NCBI GenBank assembly: GCA_026018925.1
Contig: JAKSZU010000018.1
Location: forward strand, 4,248,920 to 4,312,919
Direction: 5' to 3'
DNA from: Tupaia tana
Taxonomy: Eukaryota; Chordata; Mammalia; Scandentia; Tupaiidae
Length of the DNA stretch: 64,000 nucleotides
Position numbers and translations under genes: made by a program. Every line of letters starts with the position of its first letter. Within the stretch, counting starts at the first letter, position 1. Under the pieces are notes generated by a model, which saw nothing but the letters and a program-made list of their open reading frames with translations, searched no databases and was not told the DNA's origin. Shown piece after piece: positions 1 to 11,395 of the stretch.

Positions 1-420
1 AGCCGGCAGACCCAGCGACGGCAGGGCATTTCATTACTGGATGAGCTCTGAGTGTCTGAAGGGCCGGCCATTGCTCTAGACCTGGGACTCAGGGAGGCAG
101 AAGACAAAGTGGCTGCTGTCTCAGAGCTGGTGCTCTAGGGGGGGCGGGGAGGTGTCACCTGACACACCAGAAGGCCAGAAGGACGGGAGGGCCACTAATC
201 CCGAAGGGGGTGAGCGCTCTGGAGATAAAGCAGAGGTGTGAGCGAGGACGGGGACTCTGACAGGCGGTGGGCGGGAAGCCCTCCCTGAGCGGGGGACGTC
301 TGTGACAAGGCAGGAATGATGGCATCATTTGTGCAGAGGCCAGGGTGGAGGCCAGACTGCTGTGATGTGAGAGGTTTTGGTTTTGGTTTTTGGAATTATT
401 TTATTTCATTTCATTCACGG
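1..420. other. Intergenic sequence, nothing recognised
   Basis: Unique-looking G+C-rich sequence with no exon-like open frame, RNA gene or repeat that I recognise. It ends at a pentanucleotide run. Confidence 0.5.
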
Positions 421-478
421 TGTTTTATTTTATTTTATTTTATTTTATTTTATTTTATTTTATTTTATTTTATTTATT
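421..478. repeat. (TTTTA)n microsatellite
   Basis: About eleven near-perfect TTTTA units. It abuts the A-rich tail side of a reverse-oriented tRNA SINE, so it probably grew from that SINE's tail. Confidence 0.9.
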
Positions 479-479
479 T

Positions 480-606
480 TTTCAAGTTGACCAGAGAGAG
501 ACAGAGAAAGAAGGAAAGGGACTAAGCAAGCTGTCAGGCCCGGGACTCGAACCACAGTCAGCCATCTGGGAGCCTAGCCACCTTGACCACCCTGCCACCT
601 GCCAGC
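480..606 (-). mobile_element. tRNA-derived SINE, family A (short form)
   Basis: Read on the minus strand it has a tRNA-like head (box-B-like GGTTCGAGTCC, here GGGACTCGAACC on plus), then a short CT-rich body (GAGAGACAGAG on plus) and the A/T-rich tail. The same plan recurs across the window, which supports the family. Confidence 0.8.
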
Positions 607-2406
607 TTTGAGTGTTGCGAGAGTTTACTGACATGCCGGGGCCTGGGTAAGAGGGCTTTGGCGGGAAAGACACCGTGCAGGGGGTCCGATTCCTGGAGAG
701 GGCCGTCACTGGACGCCCAGGGCTTCTGGGGCTGATGGGAAACCTGTGGAAATGGCTGTGGGGACCCCCCTATTGCTGCCCACACCTCATTCCCTCCTCT
801 GGGGGTACGCAGTGTGGCGGGGTGGGCAGGGCAGGGATGGCTGTAATAACAATCGATCGATTAGCCCTAGCAATGTAAGCGACAGCAACAGTGCTCCCGT
901 AAGGGGACTTCGACCGTTTGTGGGAGTGGAATTGGAGTAGGAGTTCATTCTGGTGAGGAGAATTCTGAAATGCATGCAGCGTTTCCGTCGTCTGCCTTTC
1001 CGTGCACTTTCTGAAGGCTTCGCGGTCTCACCCTGAGGCGAGCGTCCCCTAACTCTGGGGCGGGCGCTGCAATTGTGCCCGTGCCCCGAGGGAGACCCAA
1101 GGTTCAGAGCGGTGGTGTGACTCGCTCCAAGCTGATGGCTCACAGCCTAACTGGCTGCAGGGTCATCGGAATCCTTCTGTCCTTGGTTCCCCAGACACCT
1201 CACCGTGACCGAGCCCGAGTCACCCCCAGACGGGATGTCCCGCCTGCCTGCCCAGACCTGGGTGCCTGTCACCCGTGCCTCTGCTTCTTCCTCCGAGGAT
1301 CTAGGTCAATGCAACTTCCCGCTGCCTGCACCTGGGCTGGCAGAAGTGTCCCTATGGCCTGCTCTGCTCCCTGAGGGTGGCCAGGAATCCGGACCCACCT
1401 CGAGCACCTTCCTGGTCCCAAGGCCCAGCCCATGTGTCCGGTTCCCAAGAGCCCAGGGTCACTGGCAGCCTGCCCTCACCGCTCTCCCCTGCTCGCTGAG
1501 CCCCTCCCCTGCCCTTACTAGACGCTCTGGCTAGTTATTCGGGAGGGGGGGAGGAGGAGGGCTCCAGGGAGAGCACGTGGGTGAGGCCCTGCAGCCCCCG
1601 CCCCTGAACCCCACTTTCTTCACCGGCAGCTTTTCTGAAACCATCCCTGACCCCACCAGTCACTGACCACGCTGGGCCGGCGGGCACTAGGCAGCCGGCC
1701 TCCCGCTGCCGTCACGGCCTCTTCGCCCAGTACGGCCTGGCGTTTTCATAACTGCTTTGGCCAGTCTTGGTCATCAGGCGGAGCTCCTTATTACAGACTT
1801 CAAACACCAGCTCAGCACATCGAGACTCCTGATTTCACTGAGAACCACTCCTCCCTCGGGCTCTCCTGGAGTCCTGGGGGTGAGTGAGGGGCTCCCACAT
1901 CCTTTCTGTCTGGGGAGGAAGAACAGGAGAAAGGGAGAAGGAGGGCGGCAGACGAGGAAGGCGTGAGCCAGGTGCCAGCACACGCTGAGGGCGGGCTTCC
2001 AGGTAAGGCCCCGTGGGGACCCAGTGGCACCCCTGGCTTAGGAGGCAAGGGCCTGGGGGGGGGGGGGGGGGGGACAGCCACGGACTAGCTCACGACAACC
2101 CCTGGTGGACACAGAAGGTTCTGCTGAGGAAAGAAGGGGGCATTCAAGGCAAAGCAGCAGCAGCCCCTCGTTCCAAGCGAATCGGCCTCCTTACCTTCCT
2201 ACCTCTTCCTGCCTCGCGGAATTGAAATGTGCCGTGGCCTGTTCCCATAGAGCATGGGCGAACACCCAGGGGCCAGGAATCGCTACGTAAATGACGTCTA
2301 TTTAGACGGTGGCATTCTATGCCCCCACCCAAATGGCGCAATGCTGTTTCTTGATTTGGGAAATGTTTGCAATGCGTTGTGAAGTGTAAAAATAAATTAC
2401 ACCATG
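607..2406. other. Intergenic DNA, no gene seen
   Basis: Moderately G+C-rich sequence without conserved-looking exons. Open frames here are short, overlap on both strands and resemble no family I know. It contains the 19-base G run annotated separately. Confidence 0.5.
2055..2073. repeat. Poly-G homopolymer (19 G)
   Basis: An uninterrupted run of about 19 G. Such runs are prone to length errors in sequencing and could form quadruplex structures. Confidence 0.9.
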
Positions 2407-2595
2407 GCGGGACCAGCAGATGGCACAATGGTTACGTCACTGGAGTCCCACGTATTGACCACAGGGCTTGTGGCGTGGCCATCCCCCAACCCCTCTTTCT
2501 ATCTCTCTGGTGATTGCATGTGTTTCTTTCTATCTCTCTGGTGATTGCATGTACCCTATAGCAAAAATATAGCAGTAAAATAATAATAAATAAAT
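2407..2595 (+). mobile_element. tRNA-derived SINE, family A
   Basis: Starts with the family head GGGACCAGCAGATGGCACAA and ends with the typical ACCCTATAGCAAAAAT followed by an A-rich tail. A short internal duplication (TTTCTATCTCTCTGGTGATT) is present. The second half of the head (box B) is decayed. Confidence 0.75.
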
Positions 2596-3481
2596 TACAC
2601 TGTATAGCATATTTCAGTTTTTGCAGGAAGAGGTAGAAGAAATGACACCATCTGTGAACGTCGGGGACTTCCGGGGTAGCATCAGGAATCCTCCCTCGTT
2701 GGCCCTTGCACCTGCCCACTTTCCCGGAAGTGACGTAGTGTGCACACATGAAAGGTGAGCCGCTCTCCGAGGCTGACGTCAGAGTAGAATGTTCCCCTTT
2801 ACACTCTATAAATAGAAGCTTTCGTAAAGTTCTTGGCTTGGAGCAGTTCGGTTTATCATGCCTCTTGAGCTGCAGTGAGGTGAGGACTGGAATCGGACCC
2901 CGGGGTGCTGGTCATTCTGACCTAGGTCTACACTCAACCTACCTCCGAAACAGGTGCTTCCCTCTCAGGGCGGACCAAGGCAAGGCGAGGTGGGCCCGCG
3001 TGGCTCCTCCCCGTCCTGGGAAGGCAACATGCACACGCGCACACGCCCTCCACCTGCATTTCATGCACACAACCCTGCATGTGTGGACCACATACACACG
3101 TGTGCACACAGTTGCCCGTGCATGCACACACATGTATGTGAACACGTGTACACACATCCCTGAACAGGCAATCCAGGTGCCACTCTCTGCCCTGAAGGCC
3201 GGTGGATGCGACCTCATGACACATTACCCAGCCCGGTGCTGTCACACCACGGGGACAAAGCGCTGCAAAGTGGGATGGGGGCGAGGCTTGATCCGTGGAA
3301 CACAGGGATGATGGGCCAGAGGAGTGGGATGCACAAGAGAAAGCGAAGTGGCCTGGGCTGAGAAAGGCGGCTGGGAGCAGAGAGCTGGGAGTTGGCCGTG
3401 CCATTCAGCTCTCACCTGTCCTCCAGCGAGGCCCCTCTGCCTGGTTCTTACCTGCATGTGCAAGGCTCGAGACCTGGTACT
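2596..3481. other. Intergenic DNA with CA-rich stretch
   Basis: No gene recognised. Between about 3017 and 3165 the sequence is an imperfect alternating CACA/TGTG tract with ACACACG and TGTGTGCA units, a decayed dinucleotide repeat with Z-DNA-forming character. Confidence 0.5.
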
Positions 3482-3838
3482 GTCCTCCAGCTCGCCCCTC
3501 ACTGCTCCCCTGGTGCCCCCTCAGCCCCGCGACCTCGCCGTCCCCCAGACTCCTCCAGCTCGCCCCTCACTGCTCCCCCGGCTGTCCCCTCAGCTCCACT
3601 GACCTCGCCGTCCCCCAGACTCCTCCAGCTCGCCTCTCACTGCTCCCCTGGCTGCCCCCTCAGCCCCGCGACCTCGCCGTCCCCCAGACTCCTCCAGCTC
3701 ACCTCTCACCTCTCCCCTAGCTGCCCCCTCAGCCCCGCGACCTCGCCGTCCCCCAGACTCCTCCAGCTCACCCCTCTCTGCTCCCCTGGCTGCCCCCTCA
3801 GCCCCACTGACCTCACCGTCCCCCAGACACTCCAAGCT
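3482..3838. repeat. Minisatellite, about 69-bp unit, five copies
   Basis: Five imperfect tandem copies of a C-rich unit containing CTCCAGCTCGCCCCTCACTG and ACCTCGCCGTCCCCCAGAC. Copies differ by scattered substitutions. Long open frames over this interval on both strands are a by-product of the C-rich repeat, not genes. Confidence 0.9.
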
Positions 3839-4164
3839 CGTTCCTGGGCCAGGCCTTGCCCTTGCTGCATGAAGTGGATGTCCCACCCAGAGTGCGGTCT
3901 GCCTCCCAGTTGGCATGTTTCTCTTCTCATTTAGGTCTCAGCTCACACGTCACCTCCTCGGAGACAGGCCTTCCCAGCCACCTCAGCTGGGGCAGCCACC
4001 CGTCACCTCACTGCCCCATCTTCAGTTACTGCAGCACTAAGCGTTTGCACTGTCCTCTCCTCCGTGTTCAGCGCCTGTTGCTGCCCACGGCGGCAGCTGT
4101 CCGAGGAGGGCCCTTGCCTGTCTGGACAGGAATGATTCCCCTGCAGCTAGGACAGAACCAGGCA

Positions 4165-4690
4165 TTCGAATGACCGATAGGTGGATGGACAGATGGGCGA
4201 CAGCTGGAGGGATGGTAGGCTGGTGGGGGGAAAACACTGAAGGATAAACGGGTGGGAAAATGGACAGGAGGATGGAGATCTGGAAAGAAAGATGGAAGCA
4301 CGGGTAGATGGTTGAGAGGCTGGACAGGTGTAGAACGTGATGGAAGGGAAATGGAGGGGTTGACGGGCTTGGAGGGACAAGGAATGAGAGGGTCGGGTAG
4401 ATGGAGGATGTCTGATGGGCGAGAGGATGGGGTAAAGGCTGGGAAGAGAGTGAGATGGAAGGACGGAAGGATGGACAGGCTCAGGGGAGTAGCTGGACAG
4501 TGGGTGGAAGTTTGGGGGTGAGAGGGAGAGCGGAGGATGAGGGGAGAATGGCGGTGGGCACTTGGAGGCGCATGCAGATGGAAGGCTGGAGGAACGAGGC
4601 CAGGCAGATGGACGGCTGGGCGAGCGGGAGGGAAGGCGGAGGGTGAGTGGCTGGGTGGTGGATGGGCGATGGAGGCTGACCAGGTGGGTG
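4165..4690. repeat. Degenerate GGAT/TGGA-type satellite
   Basis: About 525 bp dominated by GATGGA, GGAAGG and GGATGG motifs with no strict period, typical of a decayed (TGGA)n array. The 219-255-residue Pro/Ser/His-rich minus-strand frames here come from the repeat composition. Confidence 0.8.
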
Positions 4691-6402
4691 GGAGGAGGAG
4701 AGGTGTAAAATTTCCAAGCCGTGGCTTCCGGACTGAGCGGGTGAGATCTGCCGGTGCCAGGCCCCCCACCCCCACCGTGTTCTGGCTGTTCTCCAGTTTC
4801 TGGCAAAGGCTTTGGTTGCCAAGTGACGGAGTCAACCAGCTGTTTGCACCTCTCGTCCAGATGCCATAACCGTCTTAACTTATCAGCAAATGTCTCTATT
4901 TAATGGCCCGCCCAGCCCAGCTCCTGCTCACAGCTACTGACTTAGCTGCTTGCTCGCCGGGGTCTGTAATCCCCGTCCAAAGCCTGAGCATTAATTTCTC
5001 CCACCGCCAGCAGGGCCCGTGCCCCATCCTCTGCCCCACAAAAAGGCTTGCTCACGTCACTTCCCTGCTGAAAACCTGCAGAGGGCAGCCCGGGGCGCCG
5101 GTGCAGGTGCAGCCTCCAGAGCACCAAGGCCTCCATGGCCCGGCCCGGCCTCCCTCACCAGCTTCCTGCCTGAGCCCTCTGCTGCCCGTCACTAGAGCCC
5201 TGTATGCTGCCACCACGGAGGCCCCGCGACGGCTGGGGTGGATGGGCTGCCGTGGCCCTTGCTCCTGCTGCATCACGTGGCGTCAGCACGGTGGAACGCG
5301 TTCTACGGCAAGCCTTGGGGAGTGAAGAGAGGGCTTTCCGAGGAGGCGGGCCTCGTCGGGCAGGAGGCCGGGACAGAGCCTGCTTCCCCAGCCTCCGTGC
5401 ACCTGCGCTGCTCTGCTGCCCTCAACACCGTACCCTGCTCTCCACCCACGCACTGTCCCTCATTCCGGAAGCCCAGTTGTCCCAGCACGGAAGCTTCGCT
5501 GGTCTCACGAACACAGCATCCTCAGCACGGGAGCCGCCGTAGTGTCCTGCCCATGGGTGGTCATGTTCTGGAAGGGCCCACCCTGTCCCCAACTGGGAAC
5601 CAGAGAGTCCAGGCCGCTGCCTCCCCTCCATCCTCCATGCCCTGTCAAATGCCAGGTGTCCACGACCACTGCTCCTGCAGCTCCCAGGCCCGCCCAGCCC
5701 CCACCCTGCCACTACCAGGTCCCAGGCCCCCTCCCTCCCTCCCGCTCTGGCTTCCTCTCCTTCCCCACCCTGACACCCTTGGTCACCTCCACTGTGGCTA
5801 GCCAGACCTGGCCCAGCAGGCCTCTGCGCCGGCGGGCCCCCGCGTGCTTTCCTCGGCTCAGGGCCCAGTCTCCTCACTGGCCTCTCCATTCCTCCTACGC
5901 AGCAAGCTCTCGCGGCTCCTGGTTGGAGCAGAGGCTGCTCCCTCCTACTCCTCTGGGCCTGGGGGATCCTACTCAACATTGACAGCATCGCCGTCCTCTT
6001 CACAGTAACAACAGCAGCAAGAACTACCACGTGAGAGCTTGCTCTGTACGCAGCACAGACCGCATTGCACAGCTGCAACCTGTGAAGAAGGGGTGATCAT
6101 CAGCCCCCATTTACAGGTGGGGACACCGAGGCAGAGCGCTCAGAGGCCGGGCCAGCCTCACAACGGACGATGGGGCTTAAACCCAGACCGCCTGCTTCCA
6201 CTGGCTCCTCACAACCAGTACACCCTAGAGTGCCTGGACGAGGCCCGCTCCTCCGAAGGCCCGCTTCTTCCTCCCCGCTAGGTTTGCTGTAGGATGCTCT
6301 CCAATGTGCTGACGTCGTGACCTGATGCAGACCTGTCCCCACGCCGCAGGGACAAGCAAGGACTACGGCAGTCGGAGGTCACTGTCAAGAACATTCATCC
6401 CT
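4691..6402. other. Intergenic DNA with a MIR
   Basis: No gene recognised. A MIR-like segment lies around 6015-6215 (CATTTACAGGTGGGGACACC-type core, then GCTTAAACCCAGACCG). The part at 4790-5000 is less G+C-rich and has E-box and T/A-rich motifs, but I cannot show constraint. Confidence 0.5.
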
Positions 6403-6604
6403 GGGACCAGCAGGTGGCATGGTGGTTAAGGCACTGGACACTCCCACATGGTAACCACAGTTCAAGTCCTGGACCCAGCAGCTTGCTTTCTCACTTTCTC
6501 CCTCTCTCACTCTCTCTGTGTTTCTCTGGTCAAATTAAAATAAATGAATAAATAAATAAAGTTAAATAAAATAATTCTTTTGAAAAAAAAATAAGAAGAA
6601 GAAG
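6403..6604 (+). mobile_element. tRNA-derived SINE, family A (short form)
   Basis: A good example of the short form: tRNA-like head GGGACCAGCAGGTGGCATGG, box-B-like GTTCAAGTCC, a pyrimidine-rich TTTCTCACTTTCTCCCTCTC body, then AAATTAAAATAAATGAATAA and further A-rich tail. Confidence 0.9.
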
Positions 6605-7049
6605 AACATTCATCCCAGAAATCACAGACGTGCAAGCCTGTGGCGGCCAGGGAGTGCAGGACATGCCCAGGAGGCGAGGAACTTTGTGGACACCTCGGGC
6701 ACGCCGAGCTTTGTAATCTAAACCTTCCCTCCATCTGCACCTCAACAGTGCCCACGCACAGAAGGCGGACTGGGGGCTGCCTGGGGCTGGGGGACTGAGG
6801 CACGTCGGAGTGGCTGCTAATGGGTACCCTTCCATTTGCAAGGGGTGAACATGTCCCAGGATGGGCCTGGGTGTTTTCACGGCTCTGTGAATACCCTGAA
6901 AGCCAGCTCTGGGCCGGGTACCGTACACGGGCAGGTTTATGGTATGAGTTAGATCTCAGCAAAATGCATCCGCGCCGCCACCTACAAGCAGCAGAGCCTG
7001 CCAGTGCCCCAGCCTCTCCTAGGCTCTGTCTCGCCCACCACCCCACTCT

Positions 7050-7290
7050 CTACTTAGTTCTTCCACGAATGAGAGACACAGAGAGAGATGGAGAGAGAGA
7101 GAGACAGAGCGAGGCACCCTAACAGGGTCCCGACGCTGCAATCCACCCCTAGATTCAACTGGTCCCAGGTCAGGGGCACACACGTGTGCCGTGTACCCTG
7201 GAAGGTCTCTGGATGTGAACCCAGAAACCTCCACGTGGGCCAGCCTTGCGGAGTGTCGCGTTTTACCATTGTTCCACTGTCTATCCTGCT
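7050..7290 (-). mobile_element. tRNA-like SINE, family B
   Basis: On the minus strand: CAGTGGAACAATGGTAAAAC head, a region with TTTCTGGGTTCACATCC (box-B-like), then CTCTCTCTCT-rich body and a TTCGTGGAAGAA end. It shares this layout with copies near 31.9 and 60.3 kb, which suggests a second SINE family. Confidence 0.6.
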
Positions 7291-7429
7291 TCCCGCTCCT
7301 ACATGGTCACCCCAGCTCTGACTCCTGACAGTGCAGAGCAGTTTCTGGTCTCCGAACGGAACCACTCGGTTGTGGCCGTGCACGCCTGGCTTCTTCACGC
7401 GGCAGTGTGTGAGGTTCATCTAGTTGAGG

Positions 7430-7705
7430 TGCAGCTGAGGGTCGGTCATTTTCCTTGCTGCACAGTATTCCACTGTAGGACAATACAGTCGTCACTTATC
7501 CCCCTTGATGGGCATTTGGCTGGCTTTACGTTTGGGCTGCTACATCGGACCTGCTGTCACGCACCTTTCAGGGACACATACATGCACTTCCGCTGAGCGA
7601 GCTGCTAGGAGCAGGAGTGCTGAGTCACAGGGGCCGTTTGTTTTATTCTGTGGAAACAGCCACAATTTCCAAGGTGGCTATTCCAAACTCTACTCCATAC
7701 ATGCT
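7430..7705. mobile_element. Old LINE-1 fragment
   Basis: Contains the L1-like phrases ACAGTATTCCACTGTAGGAC, TTGATGGGCATTTGGCTGG and GGAGTGCTGAGTCACAGGGG, as in ancient L1M segments. It is cut by the SINE at 7710. Confidence 0.6.
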
Positions 7706-7709
7706 ACGT

Positions 7710-7966
7710 TGTTTTTTTCTTTTTTAACAGAGAATGGGCACATGCGCTCGCTGGATAGAGTGAGACAGAGAATCAAAAAGTGAGAAATCACCTCCCAGAG
7801 GGATGGCCACGCCGCAATCCCTTCTCCTCCATTCTTCTCTTGGGATCTTGGGCACGCACACACACACGCCCGGCATGCGTCCAAGCTACCAGGTCTGGGA
7901 CTCGAACCATGATCGACTACATGGGAGTCCAGCAACATAGCCATTACTCCAACTACTGGTCCCATT
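7710..7966 (-). mobile_element. tRNA-derived SINE, family A (long form)
   Basis: Full long-form copy on the minus strand. Plus-strand landmarks in order: GAGACAGAG stretch, ATGGCCACGCCGCAATCCC, CTCTTGGGATCTTGGGCACG, GTCTGGGACTCGAACCATG and ACTACTGGTCC. It is inserted into the L1 fragment to its left. Confidence 0.9.
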
Positions 7967-9184
7967 ATGTTAAAAATGTTTAAAATGTACAATTATATTT
8001 GCAATTTAAAGGTGAAAAGGGTTTAAAAATCTTCGATTTTAGTCAAGTCAAGCTGCCATTAGAATGAAAAACAAAAGCATTCATTTTGCAAAGTCCTAGA
8101 ACCTGCCGCGCCCCATGCCTGTTGGTGGTGTCCTTTTGCTGAAGGTCAACATTTAAAATGTGTCACCCCGGCTATGCCTGGGACGGCCTCACGGCCCATT
8201 AGCCACTGTGCGGAGCCATGGTTTTCCCAGGGCACCACTTTGCCAAGTGGACCAATGGCCCAAGAAGTGAAATAGGAGGCCGGAGGCTGAGACGTCCCGC
8301 AAAGCCAAGCTTCGTGACGGTGAGGACATCGAGCTCCTGTGCCTGTCGCTCATGTCACGTGGTCTTGGAGGACGCCCTTTCACCCCCAGGTGCTCGCTCG
8401 TGATTCCGAGGATGAGCTACGTGCCGAGTCCCAGATGGTCTAGAAAGGAAAGCCTCTCCCAGTGGCTTGGCTTCTTTTTTCTTTTTTCTAATTCTCTCTC
8501 GTGTGAGGATCTGATGAGGGCTTAGTGTAATTACAGTGGCAGGGCCGGGAGGTAAAACAGCTATTTGAGGGAGGGAATTTTTCCAGCTGTGCTAGGGGAT
8601 CAATTAAATCCCCAGCTGAAATATCAGATCATTAGCGCCTGGATAATCCAGAGGGGACTCAAGCCTGTCACAGCGGGAGCAGAGAGGGAGGAGGGGCCTC
8701 GGGTCCTGGCCGTGGCAGTGCCATGGGCTGCAGATGGGGAGTTGTTCCCGGGGTCAAGGAGGAAGGCAGCAGGGAGTGGAGGCACCATCTGTCTCCACCT
8801 GGCGTAATTGAGGGGAGCAGAACCCCGGCAAGGCAAGCGCACTCTGAGTCCAAGTCCCTCCCAGTTCTGTGTTTATCTTCCTGGGTGGGAAGTGTTGCCC
8901 AGCTGCACAGGCGTGGGAGGACTTCAGGGCCCGTCCCACCCTTCTACCAGGGCTGCTGTGCAAACTCAGGGCTCTCTGGGCCTCACTTTCCTTCTCTGGG
9001 GGGTGGGGGTGAATGAGAACCCACCTCTCACGAAGCTGCAGGAGCTAAATGCATCCTACGGCGGAGCTCCTGGCGGAAGGAGGCCGGAGCTCACAGGCGT
9101 CCCCCCCACCTCCGTCTTCCGTCTCTAGACAGCTCATCTCGACTGTGGATGGCGCTTGGTTTTGATGGATTGAGTCATTGATTT
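7967..9184. other. Intergenic DNA, possible conserved element
   Basis: No exon recognised. An A/T-richer block at 8505-8665 is annotated separately as a candidate element; the remainder is G+C-rich unique sequence. Confidence 0.4.
8505..8665. promoter_or_regulatory. Candidate conserved non-coding element
   Basis: An A/T-richer island in G+C-rich DNA with several homeodomain-type cores: TGTAATTAC, GATCAATTAAATC, ATCATTAGC and GGATAATCC. The clustering is visible; enhancer function is a guess. Confidence 0.25.
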
Positions 9185-9434
9185 TTCAGTTTGCTCTAGG
9201 GTGTGTGTGCTCAGAGAGCAAGAGAGAGAAAGTGAAAGAGGGAGAAAGAAATCACCCCAGGAGGCATGGCCACCCCCCAATCTCTCCTCTTCCATCTTCC
9301 TCTTGGGACTCTGGGTATGCTCGCACACACTCCCAGCTTTGCATGTTTTCAAGCTACCGGGCCTAGGACTTGAACCACTCAGTTGGCCATGTGGGATCCA
9401 GCTGCCTTAACCTCTGTGCCACCTACTGGTCCAG
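9185..9434 (-). mobile_element. tRNA-derived SINE, family A (long form)
   Basis: Plus-strand landmarks: GAGCAAGAGAGAGAAAGTG, CATGGCCACCCCCCAATCTC, TCTTGGGACTCTGGGTATG, CTAGGACTTGAACCACTCAG and GCCACCTACTGGTCC, all in the family order. Confidence 0.88.
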
Positions 9435-9944
9435 TTGTGGACGGGTTTAATTTCTCTACATCTGAAGTGAGTTGCCACAGTAAGGAGACAGGCTTTTCCC
9501 CTTCATCTGGCAAGTGAGGCCTGGCTGCTTCCTGGGCTGAGCAGTTTCTGTATCTCTCTGCACCGCTGGCCACACGGGTTAGTCTGTCCCCAGATCCAGG
9601 CGCCCCATCGCAGCCTCCAGGATCCCGCCCCTCTGATTGGCCACGGTCTGGCCACTAAAGCACGAACTCCGGCCAGCAGGGGTCTCTGGGCCCGCTCTGA
9701 CTGCTCAGTGGCGCCCCCTGGAGGCTGCCCCAGGCACACTCTCGGCAGGGTTCCTGCTCACCCTCTGTTGCAGAGCAGTGAAAATGGGGCTCCAAGAGGG
9801 GGGCGCAAGAGCAAGCGTCGAGTGTGTCGGAGTCAGGGCCTCCAGAGGCTCCCAGACTCCTCGGGTCGCGGAGGGACCGTCAGACCGCATGGGGACCTAC
9901 TGGACACAGTCTGCCTTCCTCGGGTGTACACGGCCCTGCTACTG

Positions 9945-10080
9945 CGCTGAGACTGCCTGGGTTCAAACTCCGACTCTGCCCCTCTGAGCTATGTCACCGC
10001 GGGCACGTGACTTGCGTCTTTTGGCTTCAGTTTCCTTAGTTGTAACAAAACAGCACAAAAACGGGCGTTTCAACCTCAGC
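9945..10080 (+). repeat. MIR fragment
   Basis: GACTGCCTGGGTTCAAACTC followed by GGGCACGTGACTTGCGTC and TTCAGTTTCCTTAGTTGTAA is the standard MIR order. Confidence 0.75.
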
Positions 10081-10084
10081 ACCG

Positions 10085-10275
10085 TTCTGTCAGGACCCGG
10101 GGGTTCCTGGCGGGCGTGTCCTGGCATGGCAGGGCGTGTGCTTGGCAGGCACCAGGCCTCTGCCCAGTGGATGTCAGCAGCACCCCTCTCCTCGGGGAGA
10201 TCAGAGATGTCCCCAGATACTGCCTGGTGTTTGCGGCTGAGAAACACCAGCTGGCTGAGAACCCCTGCTTTGCAG
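10085..10275. mobile_element. MER20-like hAT-Charlie DNA transposon remnant
   Basis: Contains GCACCAGGCCTCTGCCCAGT, GATGTCAGCAGCACCCCTCT, AGATGTCCCCAGATACTGCC and a GCTGAGAACCCCTG end, matching the order I know for MER20. Internal changes are numerous, as expected for an old non-autonomous copy. Confidence 0.65.
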
Positions 10276-11204
10276 GGTTGCTCACCTAGAGAGGACCTGG
10301 TGTGGACCGAGTCGCTCCACCGCCTGGGTCAGCAGTCGGCCAGGGTCTTCCCACAGGGTCAGCGACCCACGCGACTCCCAGTGGGCAGTGGTTTAGCTCG
10401 TTTTCACCTGTCAGCCCCAAGGGGGCGGTTCAGGGCCCGACAGTGGTTCTCTCTGCCCCGCTCTAGCATTTAACCTCATCCCAGGGCCCCGGGGGCAGTG
10501 CTAACAGTGTGGAGAAACGGCGGCCGGAGGGATGCCGCTGCCAGCCACATGGACGCCGGGATGCGGCCAGGTTGACCTTCGACCAACACCCCGTTGGCCA
10601 GAATTTAGTCCTCGCCTAGCTGTAAGGGACTTGGGGAGTCGTAGCCGTCCTTCGTGGGCAGGGGGCTGTGGAAGGGGAGCAGACTGGCCACGTCAGCTCT
10701 GCCATCTCAGCCTACCGCAGTCATGAGGCAGATTGAAGCCACGGCTGGCAGAGCCCCTAGGACAGGAGGGCGACATAATCCTTCAGCATCTGGCCCGTCC
10801 CACCTCATAAACGCTAGACAGGGCACACAGGAGGCAAACGCTCGGGCTCCTCTCTTCCGGGAGGAGTCCTGGGGCTGGTGCCCTTCCCCTTACTCAGAGC
10901 CACGTGGGCTCCATGCTCTGTGTGAACCTGCAGTGAGAGGCAGGGGACACGGGTCACTGAACAGGGGCTCCACTTTCCCCTCTATTCTGCTACCCGGGAG
11001 CTGTGCGACTGAGATCACGTGACCCCCGGCCTCGGTTTCCCCACTGTGCACAGGGCTGTGCTAGAGCCGGATGGCGGCTCCCAGGCGCGTGTCAGCAGAG
11101 TAACCCCTCGGCCTCGTCACAGGTCCGTGTTACTCTGCGGGGGTGCTCGTCAGCGTAGAAGCGGCTGTGTTGTGGCGCGAGCTCTCTGCCTCCTGCTCCC
11201 ACCC
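10276..11204. other. Intergenic DNA, nothing recognised
   Basis: Unique G+C-rich sequence; no repeat or exon I can support. Confidence 0.4.
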
Positions 11205-11395
11205 TTGCCCTCCTGTGTGGGATGCCCTCGCTGTGTTCTGCACTGCAAGAATGTCCTTGTTGGATGCCAGCTACGTCCTTGGACTTCCCAGCCTCCAAAA
11301 CTGTGAGCCAAATAAACGTCTCTTCATAAATTACCCAGTCTTTGGTGTCCTGTTATAGCAACAGGAAACGGACTCAGACAACCGGTACTGGAGTC
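11205..11395 (+). mobile_element. MaLR (MST/MLT-like) LTR 3' part
   Basis: AACTGTGAGCCAAATAAACG, then TAAATTACCCAGTCTTTGG, then TTATAGCAACAGGAAACGGA is the characteristic 3' end of MaLR LTRs, including the AATAAA polyadenylation signal. The 5' part is not clear. No internal coding region is attached. Confidence 0.75.

Noticed and set aside
3482..3934. Pro/Ser repeat protein on plus and Gly/Glu repeat protein on minus
   Set aside because: Both are translations of the 69-bp minisatellite.
4068..4835. 255-codon minus-strand open frame rich in Pro, Ser and His
   Set aside because: It lies over a degenerate TGGA-type satellite, overlaps other long frames on both strands, and has no domain or splice context.
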